A stretch of DNA of 64,000 nucleotides from CAZHRK01 sp964534555 (GTDB taxonomy: Bacteria > Babelota > Babeliae > Babelales > RVW-14). Location: assembly GCA_964534555.1 (NCBI GenBank), contig CAZHRK010000001.1, forward strand, positions 124,001 to 188,000, given 5' to 3'. The notes beneath the pieces were generated by a model. It saw nothing but the letters and a program-made list of their open reading frames with translations. It searched no databases and was not told the DNA's origin. The translations under genes and the position numbers were made by a program. Shown piece by piece: positions 42,593-52,065 of this stretch (its first letter is position 1; every line of letters starts with the position of its first letter).

Positions 42593-44269
42593 TCATTCTT
42601 CCTTCAGCGAAAGTCGAGCTGTAAAATTAACTCCGCCATCTACGGCTGGGGATGTCTCAATGTCTTGGTTACCAACGGTTAAAAGAGGTGACTCTTTAAA
42701 GCGTTCTTCTACCTTGATAAAATCTTGGAAGTGGTCGCCTGTTCGTGATTTGAAAACACCTTCAACATCAACTTGAGGGCGCTTATTATCTTTAAGCAGT
42801 ATGTGCACTTCTTTTACTGATGCATCAAATTGCCGTTTATTAAGAATTCGTGTTATTTCAAGAAGCATATCGAGTACAGGGAGTCTATTTTTTGAAAAAG
42901 GTGCCCATGTTTCGAGGCGATCTCGTACTATTTTTTCCGCGTCACGAATTACGCCGGCAAAGTTCTTTTTAGGAAATTTGTCCTTGGGGAAGATTTTTTC
43001 TGCTTTAATTTTTGCAATTTCTTGTTTGATAAAAGAGTCTTTAAAGTTTTCAAGCTCTTGTATATCCATATAGCCTCTTACACCAATGATAGTGAAGAGT
43101 ATGATAGCCATGGCGCTTCCAACGATAGCTTGTTTAATAATAAGGCCATTACGCTGAAAAGTGAAAGCTTTACGACGCAAATCAAAATCCATTTGCATAG
43201 GGCTTGAGAGTGCTGAGCCCAAGGCAATACTCATGCCAGCTGTGTTTTCAAGCGGTGTGGATGTTTTGTTTTTGATTTTTTTATTATTAAAGAGCTTTTC
43301 AAGGTCAAAAACTTCACACGGTGTTTGAAGTGTATCAGTGCAAAAGTTCATAAATTTTGAGATACGCTTGCCTGCTCCACTAATCAAAATTTTGCTTATG
43401 CCGTCATAAAAATTTAGCTTAAGACTAAATGAATTAAGGGTAAATTGTATGTCATTAAGCAGTAACACAACATGCTTTTGAATAATACGAGATAACTGTT
43501 CATCTTGATGGCCAAAAACTCCATATGTCTGGAGCGTTGTGGTGATTTCCTCAAGCGGCCTGCCAGCTTCTTGCGCGATTTCTTTGGTGATCGAATCAAT
43601 CCCGCGGTTTAAGTAGCGCATAAGCCTTAATTGGCCGTGCTGAATATAGGCTATTCTTGTTGCGTTATCCTGTAGATCAACCAGCGCTGTGGCATGCGGA
43701 AGATTTTCATACTCAGGAATCTGTTGATACAGGCTATAATCAGCAAAGAGATCTACAGTAACGGTTGTTGGTTGCAACCCGCAGCGCTCAAATATTTCAA
43801 GGTATGCCGCAAGATCACTGCTTCTTACTGCTGCAACAAGGATTTGTGACTGTTTTTGTACTTTGTCGACTTTGGTAATAATAAAATCAACAACTGCTTC
43901 ATTAAGAGAAAATGGCAGCATTGTTTCAATTTCATATTCAAGGACCATGCGGATTTTTGCAGGGTCGATAAAATTGAGCGTTAAGTCTTTAAATACAACA
44001 AGTGATGCTGGTAGCGCGACTTTGATTTGGTCATATTTTTTTATTGTTCCAAATGCAGTTTTAAGCGCTTGCCCGATACGCTCTTGCTTGGTTTCTTCAG
44101 GTCCTTGCTCGATCGGCGTTATATTAACGGCTTCAATAAGTGATTTTGACTGCTTAACAAGAACGGTTGTTGTCACCACTTGTTTTTCTGCGATTCCAAC
44201 GCCGACGTATCGCTGCGAGAGTATGCGATACGTTCCTAGGCGCTCAGGTAAAAAGATCTGCGTAATCAT
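42593..44269 (-). CDS. PilM-PilN-type fusion (GspL-like) secretion/pilus assembly protein
   Basis: 558 residues. Residues 1-350 have a PilM-like actin-family fold (QRYVGVGIAEKQV, KVALPASLVVFKDL, DLQDNATRIAYI, ILISGAGKRISKF). Residues 380-397 are a transmembrane helix (AIVGSAMAIILFTIIGV). The rest is a PilN-like periplasmic domain (QFDASVKEVHILLK). PilM and PilN are usually separate; GspL is a related fused form. It would link the cytosolic ATPase to the inner-membrane platform. ATG overlaps the upstream secretin stop (ATGA). Confidence 0.78.
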   Translation of the reverse strand: MITQIFLPERLGTYRILSQRYVGVGIAEKQVVTTTVLVKQSKSLIEAVNITPIEQGPEETKQERIGQALKTAFGTIKKYDQIKVALPASLVVFKDLTLNFIDPAKIRMVLEYEIETMLPFSLNEAVVDFIITKVDKVQKQSQILVAAVRSSDLAAYLEIFERCGLQPTTVTVDLFADYSLYQQIPEYENLPHATALVDLQDNATRIAYIQHGQLRLMRYLNRGIDSITKEIAQEAGRPLEEITTTLQTYGVFGHQDEQLSRIIQKHVVLLLNDIQFTLNSFSLKLNFYDGISKILISGAGKRISKFMNFCTDTLQTPCEVFDLEKLFNNKKIKNKTSTPLENTAGMSIALGSALSSPMQMDFDLRRKAFTFQRNGLIIKQAIVGSAMAIILFTIIGVRGYMDIQELENFKDSFIKQEIAKIKAEKIFPKDKFPKKNFAGVIRDAEKIVRDRLETWAPFSKNRLPVLDMLLEITRILNKRQFDASVKEVHILLKDNKRPQVDVEGVFKSRTGDHFQDFIKVEERFKESPLLTVGNQDIETSPAVDGGVNFTARLSLKEE

Positions 44270-47043
44270 GCTAGCACCTTCTTAGCTAACGCTTGTTTGC
44301 GTTGGTGAGTATCGCTGTTGTTTCGTTTATTCATAGCTAAAAACTCACGCAATGAATTTCTGTTTGCAGGATTAAAGTTTTTAAGCTCATCAAGACTATC
44401 ATTTTTTGCTTGAGGTGCGGGCAGCTGCTCTGGAATGACGACTGGTGATTGAGAAAGCTGCTCAGGTATTATGGTTGGCATAACGTTAACCACTGGCTCC
44501 TGCAGAACAGGCGTAGGCATCTGCTGCGGTGCTGACGCTGGTGTGCCAACAAGTTGATTTACAACAGCTTCAGGAAGTGGTGCTGTAACAATAGGTTGCG
44601 ATTCTGCAGCGGTCATAAGAGGTTGTGGCGGAGCAACCTCAACTATTTGTTCAGCTGCAGACTGCTGCTGTGCAGGATTTACTTGGATAGCGCTGTTTGG
44701 CGCTTCTTCGTCGACACCTATGCGCGCAGACTCAACCTCATCGGTATATGAACGATAGTAAAGGTCATTTTTAATATCAACGGTTGTAGGTTGATAGCGT
44801 GCATTTGCAAAATCAATAACCTTGTGGGAGTAGTTTTCTTTTTCTGAGTTAAAGAACCAGTTGTGAATAGGGTCTGGAGTGCGCTTAGTTTGTACTGAGT
44901 TCTCAATGTCTTGTGTTGCATCATGAAGCTTCATTTTTGTATAAAGCTGCATGCCAGGCTGCTGGCGTGGTTTTATGATTGTTGGAGAGATGAATAGGAA
45001 GATATAATCTTTGCTGATTGAGCGATTTTGATTCTTAAAGAACCAGCCTAGCACCGGAATTTTCCCTAAAATTGGTGTCTCAGCTTTGTTTTCTGTAACT
45101 TTTGTTTTTACAAATCCACCAAGGACAAGAACCTGCCCATCGCCTATTGTGACGTTGGTTTCTAAGCTTTTTGTTGCGGTATTGCCCTCGCTATTTTCAA
45201 GGAAGTCAGAGATATTAACTTTAATATCCATGGTAATCATCCCGTCCAGGTTGATTTGAGGCGTGATACGCACACTTGTTGACGCAGGCAAGCTTACAAA
45301 ACCTTTTGTTTCGCCTTGGCTTTCAGACACTACTCGTCGCTCTTCACCGACCTCAATTGAGCCTTCTGTTTTATTTGTAATAGTGATGAACGGCTGGGCA
45401 ATAATACTTGTGTTGGTCTGAGATTTAAGTGCTCTAAAGACGGCCCACATATCTTTTGCTTTTCCGATAGTAACGGCTGTTTGGCCTTGTTCTGGCCCTA
45501 GTTGACTAAGGAGGTTGCCAAGTAATGATACCGCTGTTGCGTTCTCTCCACCTTCTGGGGGATCAAACTGAGCGGTTGGCTTGCCGGTTAATGACGCTGA
45601 TTGAAAATCTATATTTGTTCCGATTTGGCCATGCTTTTTATTTCTAATTTGCCCACCAAGTTTTTTAGAATCTTCAACATTGATGGTTACAATCATTGTT
45701 TCAAGAGCAACCTGAGGCTGTGGTTTGTCAAGGTCATCAAGCGTTTTTTTAAGCAGCTCCCAGTCATTTTTATCAACACATGAAACAATGAGTCGATTCC
45801 CATCTTTATCAACTTGAAACTTCATTGGTCTAAAGTATTTTACGCCGCCACGAGTAGCCCCGAATTTGCCTGCAGCTTGTCCGGTTGCTGATTCTGGAGG
45901 TGTTGTGACTTCTTTTAAAAGTTCAGCGACTTGTTTTGCGTTGATGTGTTGCAACTCATAAACATGGAGTGGAGACTCTGCTGATCGTAACTCTGTATCA
46001 AAGTGATTGGTGATGAAATCAACGATTTTATCAATAGACTTTGAGTTGCCGAGCAGGATTAAAGAGTTTGAGCGCTCTTCGGCGATTACCTTTGTTGTTG
46101 GCGAGAAATATTCTGTGCTGCCTTCGGTTACTTTGCCTAGCAGGCGCGCAAGTGGGTTGCCTTCAGGTTTTCTGATTAAGCTATCAAGGAGCTCTTTTGC
46201 ATCTGTTGCGTTTACACGTTTTAATTTAAGTACAGTAACGCTTTCAGGAAGACCCATTTGATCAAGCTCAGATATCAGCTTTGCTGCTGCGCGTATGTTG
46301 TTTGATTTGTCTGTAATGATGAAGGCATTCATGTTTTTTTCATCAACAACAGCGCTAGGCGTTGATAGCATGCCTTCGAGTATTGGTCTGATATCACCAA
46401 CTTGAATATTACTTAAAAATGTTACGTACCTGATTGTAGAGTCATCTTCTGGGAGTTTATTCCAGGGAACATTGATGTATGCAGGAAGAGGCTGATTAAT
46501 CTTTTTGTCTTTAGAGATAATTTTGCTTATTGGACCTGCTTCTATGAGAGCAAATCCAGACATATCAAGCACTGTTAAAAACACATTCCAAGCACCTGTG
46601 AGCGTGAGTGGGTCTCTGATGCTTAAAGAGATTTTTGAGCCTTCAATCGGCTTTTCGTACACGATATTAAGTTTTTTAAGTTCTGCGATGTATTCAACAA
46701 AGCTTGCAAGCTCAGTATTTTCAAAATTAAGGTAGATTTCTTTTTTTTCAGGCTCTTGAACCGCTGGGGGATTAACACCATCAACGGGTGCAGCAGTTTC
46801 TTGTTGTATGATTTGTGGGGCTACAGCTTGCTCTGTTGCCGCCGTCATGCCGATTGGAGATAAATTTTCAGGATTTACTACTGGTGCAACGGTTGGCGCC
46901 GGGAATGATGATACTCCATCAGGTGCAGTGGCCTCAACAACAGGTACGGGAAAAGCATCAGCCTGTGTGGCTGCTGAGTACAACATGCACATACCGCATG
47001 TGATTTGCGCTGCGAAAAGCAGGAGGAAATGCTTTTTGTTCAT
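44266..47043 (-). CDS. Secretin (GspD/PilQ family), first copy
   Basis: 925 residues. Signal peptide (HFLLLFAAQITCGMCMLYSAA), Pro-rich linker, N0 domain (EIYLNFENTELASFVEYIAELK), three N-domain repeats (for example LILLGNSKSIDKIVDFI), and secretin core (IIAQPFITITNKTEGSI, VLVLGGFVKTKV, LGKIPVLGWFFKNQN, YIFLFISPTIIKPR). A 200-residue C-terminal tail contains DPIHNWFFNSE, then a P/Q/V-rich region. The DPI-x-x-WFF motif also occurs after the second secretin, so the two are paralogs. It overlaps the PilM-like gene by 4 bases. Confidence 0.92.
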   Translation of the reverse strand: MNKKHFLLLFAAQITCGMCMLYSAATQADAFPVPVVEATAPDGVSSFPAPTVAPVVNPENLSPIGMTAATEQAVAPQIIQQETAAPVDGVNPPAVQEPEKKEIYLNFENTELASFVEYIAELKKLNIVYEKPIEGSKISLSIRDPLTLTGAWNVFLTVLDMSGFALIEAGPISKIISKDKKINQPLPAYINVPWNKLPEDDSTIRYVTFLSNIQVGDIRPILEGMLSTPSAVVDEKNMNAFIITDKSNNIRAAAKLISELDQMGLPESVTVLKLKRVNATDAKELLDSLIRKPEGNPLARLLGKVTEGSTEYFSPTTKVIAEERSNSLILLGNSKSIDKIVDFITNHFDTELRSAESPLHVYELQHINAKQVAELLKEVTTPPESATGQAAGKFGATRGGVKYFRPMKFQVDKDGNRLIVSCVDKNDWELLKKTLDDLDKPQPQVALETMIVTINVEDSKKLGGQIRNKKHGQIGTNIDFQSASLTGKPTAQFDPPEGGENATAVSLLGNLLSQLGPEQGQTAVTIGKAKDMWAVFRALKSQTNTSIIAQPFITITNKTEGSIEVGEERRVVSESQGETKGFVSLPASTSVRITPQINLDGMITMDIKVNISDFLENSEGNTATKSLETNVTIGDGQVLVLGGFVKTKVTENKAETPILGKIPVLGWFFKNQNRSISKDYIFLFISPTIIKPRQQPGMQLYTKMKLHDATQDIENSVQTKRTPDPIHNWFFNSEKENYSHKVIDFANARYQPTTVDIKNDLYYRSYTDEVESARIGVDEEAPNSAIQVNPAQQQSAAEQIVEVAPPQPLMTAAESQPIVTAPLPEAVVNQLVGTPASAPQQMPTPVLQEPVVNVMPTIIPEQLSQSPVVIPEQLPAPQAKNDSLDELKNFNPANRNSLREFLAMNKRNNSDTHQRKQALAKKVLA

Positions 47044-47071
47044 AATTGTTTATTCCTTAACATTCACCGGT

Positions 47072-48211
47072 TCATCGTTTGTTTTGTGCAAGGCGTTGTT
47101 GTAGCCCGGCAAGTATGCGGCGACGAATTTCAAGCATTGCGTCGTTATGCTTCTGAGCATCGAATTGCTGTTTGTTGAATTCTCGTATATTTGTTTCTCG
47201 TTGCTGAATTCTGCTTTGCTTCATTTGCTCTTCTGGTGTTGGTTTATCTGAAGCATATCGGACACCAGGGAGTGTTGTTTTTCTTGGTTTTGGAATATTT
47301 GTTAGATTGTAAGTCAGTGTAATTTCTTTGTCTGCGCGTTTGAGTACAACTGCTACCTTGCCGCCTAATGGTGTTGCAATCAGCGCTTCATAAGCATTTG
47401 TGCGTTGTTCTTCATCTGCAAGATTGAGCCCATTGATAGACAGAAGAATATCGTTGCTTGCAAGACCTATATTCTCTGAGAGTGGATTGCCTTGAATGTT
47501 TCCAACTCTAATACCAATAGGTTTTCCTGCGGCGTACGTTGTACCAATAATTCCTGCATTTTTAATAAATGCGCCTAATGATTCGACTTCAGCGACAAAT
47601 CCTTGAGGATCGACATCAAAAGTCTGATCATTGACCTTGCGCACGATGTACTTCCATTTTTCTGCAGGTGGAATGTCTTGTGGGGTGTCATCTTTGCGCA
47701 GGTAGTACGTTTCTTGTTGTCCATTTGCACGAAGCAGAACAATGCGATTGTGAGCTATCTTGATGATCTGGGCGTCTTTTATTTTTTCGCCAAGATGATA
47801 AAGACCCTCTTTATCAGTTTCATCTGTTACCATCGCTACGTTCCGCATTTCATCTGTGCCAGCAATTACGCCTTTAAGATTGATTGTCAGCGGTGCTATA
47901 AATTCTTGTTTTTTTATTTCAGGTGGCGCAGGAATAACAGCTTCGCGCGGCTCAGGGATAGGTGTCGTTAAGCTTTGCTTAACCGGTTTGATCTCTTGTT
48001 GAAAGTAGGTGCCAAAAATATCGTCTTGATATATTTTTTCCCACGATTGTGAGGCGCCAGTATCATTTTTTTTATCTTCTCCGCTCACAGCGACAGCTAT
48101 TTTTGGTGCTCTAAATAATGGGATATCCTGTACGGTTACTTCGTATAGGCTCATGGTTGCAGCAAAAATAACGAGTAGGCCGCTGTTTGCCAGCCATAAA
48201 TCTTGTCTCAT
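47072..48211 (-). CDS. Type II secretion protein C-like (GspC) with PDZ domain
   Basis: 379 residues. N-terminal membrane anchor (LWLANSGLLVIFAATMSLY), a Pro-rich stretch, then an HR-like beta domain (LTINLKGVIAGTDEMRNVAMV, GEKIKDAQIIKIAHNRIVL), and a PDZ domain (IRVGNIQGNPLSENIGLASNDILLSINGLNL). GspC connects the inner-membrane platform with the secretin through its HR domain. It lies just before the first secretin (28 bases). AAAGGA precedes the ATG. C-terminal ~60 residues are Arg/Gln-rich. Confidence 0.85.
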   Translation of the reverse strand: MRQDLWLANSGLLVIFAATMSLYEVTVQDIPLFRAPKIAVAVSGEDKKNDTGASQSWEKIYQDDIFGTYFQQEIKPVKQSLTTPIPEPREAVIPAPPEIKKQEFIAPLTINLKGVIAGTDEMRNVAMVTDETDKEGLYHLGEKIKDAQIIKIAHNRIVLLRANGQQETYYLRKDDTPQDIPPAEKWKYIVRKVNDQTFDVDPQGFVAEVESLGAFIKNAGIIGTTYAAGKPIGIRVGNIQGNPLSENIGLASNDILLSINGLNLADEEQRTNAYEALIATPLGGKVAVVLKRADKEITLTYNLTNIPKPRKTTLPGVRYASDKPTPEEQMKQSRIQQRETNIREFNKQQFDAQKHNDAMLEIRRRILAGLQQRLAQNKR

Positions 48212-48294
48212 AGTACTACGTCCTTTATAGACTACGAAGATACTGGCAGCCTTATAAAACTGTCAAGTCAGGAAGAAACGATTCTTCCTTTAAT

Positions 48295-49269
48295 CTATGG
48301 CGCGGGAATCGCGCGCAGTATCTTATTAATAATAAGATCAGGTGTGATCCCATCTGCTTCAGCTTCATAGCTGAGTGTCATGCGGTGGCGTACAATATCA
48401 AACACAACAGCTTTTACATCATCTGGAATAACAAATTCACGCTTGCGCAGGAAGGCATGTGCTTTTGCTGCTTGTGTTAAAGCAAGCGATGCTCGGGGTG
48501 ATGCACCATATTGTAGTGATGTTGCTATCTCATTAAGCTTATATGCAATAGGATTTCGCGTTGCCTGAACAATAGCGACAATATAGTCGATTACTTTTTC
48601 ATCTATATAAATCTGGCTCACAAGGCTCTGTGCTTTCTTGATAGCTTCTTTATCAAGAATCGTTGAGACTCGCTCTGGCTGAAGAAATTTATTAATGATC
48701 TCTTTTTCTTCTTGCGCTTGTGGGTAGGTTACAACAACTTTAAACATGAATCGGTCAACTTGAGCTTCAGGCAGTCTGTACGTACCTTCTTGATCAATTG
48801 GGTTTTGTGTTGCTAATACCAAGAATGGCTCATCAAGCTTATACGTTGTGTCCCCAATTGTTACTTGGTGCTCTTGCATTGCTTCAAGCAGTGCAGACTG
48901 TACTTTTGCAGGGGCTCTGTTGATTTCATCTGCTAAAATAATATTTGCAAAAATTGGACCCTTTTTGACCTCAAAATCTAGCGATTTAGGGTTATACATA
49001 AGAGTACCAATAACATCTGCAGGAAGAAGGTCTGGAGTAAATTGAATTCTCTGGTAATCAAGGCTTATTGCTTGTGAAAAGGCTTTAATTAACGTTGTTT
49101 TTGCAAGCCCTGGCACTCCCTCAAGAAGTATATGGCCGTTGCACAAAATGCTTATGCATAATTTTTCAATAACGTGATCCTGGCCGACGATGACTTTTTT
49201 GACTTCGGCTTTGAGGTCTGACCATGCTGCTGCATGTTGCTTAATTGCCTCTGTTAATTGTGTCTCCAT
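48295..49269 (-). CDS. MoxR-family AAA+ ATPase
   Basis: 324 residues. Walker A GVPGLAKTTLIK, pore/insert region RIQFTPDLLPADVIG, Walker B IILADEINRAPAKVQ, sensor 1 ATQNPIDQEGTY and sensor 2 region GASPRASLAL. MoxR proteins assist assembly or metal insertion of other proteins, often together with VWA-domain proteins; no VWA gene is next to it here. Located between the response regulator and gspC, so a role in assembling the secretion apparatus is possible (inference). Confidence 0.9.
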   Translation of the reverse strand: METQLTEAIKQHAAAWSDLKAEVKKVIVGQDHVIEKLCISILCNGHILLEGVPGLAKTTLIKAFSQAISLDYQRIQFTPDLLPADVIGTLMYNPKSLDFEVKKGPIFANIILADEINRAPAKVQSALLEAMQEHQVTIGDTTYKLDEPFLVLATQNPIDQEGTYRLPEAQVDRFMFKVVVTYPQAQEEKEIINKFLQPERVSTILDKEAIKKAQSLVSQIYIDEKVIDYIVAIVQATRNPIAYKLNEIATSLQYGASPRASLALTQAAKAHAFLRKREFVIPDDVKAVVFDIVRHRMTLSYEAEADGITPDLIINKILRAIPAP

Positions 49270-49299
49270 GGCATCATCCTTATTCAGTAAATATCTTCA

Positions 49300-50508
49300 T
49301 TACAAGATCTGAAGTTTTACCATCTTATCATAAAGTTCTGAGAATGGTATGTGTAGGTCATGGGCTAGAGACTGCAGGTCATGGTTGTGTGTTTTTAAAA
49401 GACCCTTGAGGTAAGCTTTTTGAAACATGTTCGTGGCTGTTTCAAGTTCTGAAATAGGGCTGCTTGTGTGAGTTGTCAATTGGCTCACAAGCTCTTGATC
49501 AAGCGTGCCGCGTGAGTGCTGTGTGCATTCAGTGATCATATAAATTATTTCTTCAAGCTGTCCAACATCACCAGGCCATTCGTGCTGCTTTAAGATACGC
49601 AGGACTGCAGGTGTGAGTTGGAGTTTTTTACCAAAAATTTTGTTAGCGCGTAGCAAAAAATGATGCGCTAAGAGCGCGATATCATACGCTCTGAATTTAA
49701 GCGCTGGAATTTCGAGTGGTGCAGAGCTGAGGAGTTGATACAGCTCTGGTGCAAGCATGCCAGCGTTCATGAGCTGAAAGAGTGGTTTTTTTGTTGTAAC
49801 CACAATTGACTGCTGAGGGTTTGTTTTCAGCCATGATGTTATGTATGCCTGTGATTCGCTATCAGCATCATCAATATCTGTTAATGTGACAGCCTGATTT
49901 GATGGAATAACTCGTGCGCTTTGAGCGTTGAGCGTTAGTATGCTTAGGTTTTTATCTCTGATTTTGTGGATATACGATGCATAGAGTTTTTTGCCGCATC
50001 CTCTTGGCCCCTGAATAAGGATAGGCGCAGGCACCGTACTTAGATTTTTTAGTTGCAAAACAAGCTCATCAAAAAGCGAACTTGCTCCAACAATTCCCAG
50101 CGCTTGCTCAATTGAGCCGTCTGGTGTTGGGGTTGTTTGTTTTGTGAAAGCAAGCTTGTGACAAAGATTATCAAGCGAAATTGGCTTTTCTATAAAGTCG
50201 CGCGCTCCAGCTCTTATCGCATCAAGTGCAAGATTAATAGTGCCATACCCTGACATGATAATTACTTGTTGGTCAGGATTTGATTTTTTTATATTAGTCA
50301 GAGCATCTATTCCATTGTGGCCAGGCATAAAAACATCTAGCAGCACCGCGTCTGGAGTGTGTTTAAAGATCAGCTCTTCGATATCTTTAGGATTTTCCTG
50401 AGTGACAACAGACATTCCTTCGTCTTCAAGAACGCCTTTGAGCATTTCTAAAATGCTTGCCTCATCATCAATCACAAGAATAATTGGCTTGCGCTGTATG
50501 TTTTTCAT
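49300..50508 (-). CDS. Response regulator with degenerate NtrC-type AAA domain
   Basis: 402 residues. Receiver domain: acidic pocket VIDDE, phospho-Asp in AVLLDVFMPG (about D58) and Lys in FIEKPI (K108). The AAA region keeps a Walker A-like GPRGCGKK (167-174) but has no GAFTGA loop for sigma-54 and no clear Walker B. The sensor II Arg of the consensus GNVRELEN is replaced (PGDVGQLEE). The C-terminal SLAHDLHIPFSELYDKMVKL resembles a Fis-type helix pair. It probably cannot activate sigma-54 and may regulate by DNA or protein binding. It starts 3 bases after the mlaF stop. Confidence 0.8.
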   Translation of the reverse strand: MKNIQRKPIILVIDDEASILEMLKGVLEDEGMSVVTQENPKDIEELIFKHTPDAVLLDVFMPGHNGIDALTNIKKSNPDQQVIIMSGYGTINLALDAIRAGARDFIEKPISLDNLCHKLAFTKQTTPTPDGSIEQALGIVGASSLFDELVLQLKNLSTVPAPILIQGPRGCGKKLYASYIHKIRDKNLSILTLNAQSARVIPSNQAVTLTDIDDADSESQAYITSWLKTNPQQSIVVTTKKPLFQLMNAGMLAPELYQLLSSAPLEIPALKFRAYDIALLAHHFLLRANKIFGKKLQLTPAVLRILKQHEWPGDVGQLEEIIYMITECTQHSRGTLDQELVSQLTTHTSSPISELETATNMFQKAYLKGLLKTHNHDLQSLAHDLHIPFSELYDKMVKLQIL

Positions 50509-50511
50509 GGT

Positions 50512-51264
50512 CTATACGAATCCAATTTGTTGTATTGGGCCTTCTGGTAGCCCTCGTATAAACTGATGAATATAAGGGTTTTCTGACTCCCAAATGCTGC
50601 TTGCAGGTCCTTTGAATATAATTTTACCTTCATGAAGCATTGCTACATGGGTTGCAAATTTAAAGATCTCAATATCATGAGAAATTACAATTGTTGTAGC
50701 GTTTTGCTCTACATGAGTTTTCTTAATAAGCTCATGAATGAGTCGTACGGTAATAGGATCAAGCCCAGTTGTTGGTTCGTCATAAATAAGAATTTCTGGT
50801 TTTTGCATAAGTGTACGAGCAAGTCCTACGCGCTTTTTCATCCCACCAGAAAGCTCATCAGGATATTTTTCAAGTACATCAGTGCTGAGGCCCACGCTTG
50901 TCAATTTATCAAGCACGAGTGGCTTTACTTCTTCTTCGCGCGCGCCATTTTCTAAAGCATGAATTGCTACGTTTTCAAAAACATTAAGCGAATCAAGCAG
51001 CGCTGCAAACTGAAACACGTACCCACAAGTATTAAATACAGTCTGCTTTTTTTTACCTTTTAGCTGCGTGATGTTTGTGCCGTTGATAACAACACTCCCC
51101 GCATCTGGCTCTATGAGCCCAACAAGTTGCTTAAGCAGAACTGATTTTCCTTCACCAGATCGACCAATAATAACTAAAAACTCCCCTTTATCTATTGTTA
51201 AATCGAGGTCGTTTGTAATTACTTTTGGTCCGAATGATTTTTTGAGGCCTTGTATTTCAATCAT
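50512..51264 (-). CDS. mlaF: Mla-type ABC transporter ATP-binding protein
   Basis: 250 residues. ATPase of the retrograde or anterograde phospholipid transport system between the membranes. Walker A IGRSGEGKSVLLKQ (EGKS is typical of MlaF), Q-loop GYVFQFAALLDSL, signature ELSGGMKKRVGLARTL, Walker B PEILIYDEPTTGLD, switch ISHDIEI. Its start overlaps the mlaE stop by 4 bases. No MlaD (MCE) gene is present in the window. Confidence 0.92.
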   Translation of the reverse strand: MIEIQGLKKSFGPKVITNDLDLTIDKGEFLVIIGRSGEGKSVLLKQLVGLIEPDAGSVVINGTNITQLKGKKKQTVFNTCGYVFQFAALLDSLNVFENVAIHALENGAREEEVKPLVLDKLTSVGLSTDVLEKYPDELSGGMKKRVGLARTLMQKPEILIYDEPTTGLDPITVRLIHELIKKTHVEQNATTIVISHDIEIFKFATHVAMLHEGKIIFKGPASSIWESENPYIHQFIRGLPEGPIQQIGFV

Positions 51265-52040
51265 TTTGTAAACATCAGTGAGGTTAAGATGTAGTCCGTG
51301 ATGATGATCGTTACGTTAGAAAAAACAACACTTTGCGTTGTCGCGCTGCCCAGGCCTTTAGCACCACCACGGGTGAAAAAGCCTTTGTACGTCGAGATAA
51401 TTGCAAGCAAGAAGCCAAATATAACAGCTTTAATAACACCATTAATGATATCAGACATTTGGGCATTTGCTCGAATGGCCTCAAGATATGTTTCTGGGTT
51501 AATCCCAAGCACATGAACTGCAGTAACGTATCCAGCCATTACGCCAAAAAAAGTGCACATAACAGAGAGAAAGGGCAAAATAATTGTTGCAGCAACAATA
51601 CGAGGAACAACAAGATACTGCATAGGATCTATGCTTAATGTTTCAAGCGCGTCAATTTGCTCGCTGATACGCATGCTTCCAAGCTCTGCTGTAATTGCTG
51701 ATCCTGCGCGCCCAATAACCATGAGAGCTGTGAATACTGGCCCAAATTCTCGTGCCATAGAAAGAAAAACAATTGGTCCTATAAATTGCGTTGAGCCAAA
51801 GCGCTCAAGGCCAATGTATGATTGAAGAGCTAGGACCGCCCCGATTGCCACACCAACAAGAAAAACAATTGTTACAGAGTTCACCCCGATATAGTTCATA
51901 TGATAAAGAACTTTTTTGCCTCGCAGGCGCGTGGTTGCCAATGTAACAAGCGCGTCCCATACAAACACGCCTATGTTTCCTAGGTAATGACAGACGTGGA
52001 CGAGCCAGTCACCAAGCGATGTTGCAAGTTTGGTAATCAT
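51261..52040 (-). CDS. mlaE: Mla-type ABC transporter permease
   Basis: 259 residues, five or six hydrophobic segments. MlaE/YrbE motifs: VGVAIGAVLALQSYIGLERFG, GRAGSAITAELGSMRISEQIDALETL and the terminal GSATTQSVVFSNVTIIITDY. It works with MlaF as the inner-membrane lipid pump. AAGGA precedes the ATG. Confidence 0.93.
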   Translation of the reverse strand: MITKLATSLGDWLVHVCHYLGNIGVFVWDALVTLATTRLRGKKVLYHMNYIGVNSVTIVFLVGVAIGAVLALQSYIGLERFGSTQFIGPIVFLSMAREFGPVFTALMVIGRAGSAITAELGSMRISEQIDALETLSIDPMQYLVVPRIVAATIILPFLSVMCTFFGVMAGYVTAVHVLGINPETYLEAIRANAQMSDIINGVIKAVIFGFLLAIISTYKGFFTRGGAKGLGSATTQSVVFSNVTIIITDYILTSLMFTK

Positions 52041-52065
52041 GGCTCTTCCTTCATTTTCCTAAAAC

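Noticed and set aside
49300..50508. Functional sigma-54 activator
   Set aside because: GAFTGA loop and Walker B are not visible, so I named it a degenerate form instead.
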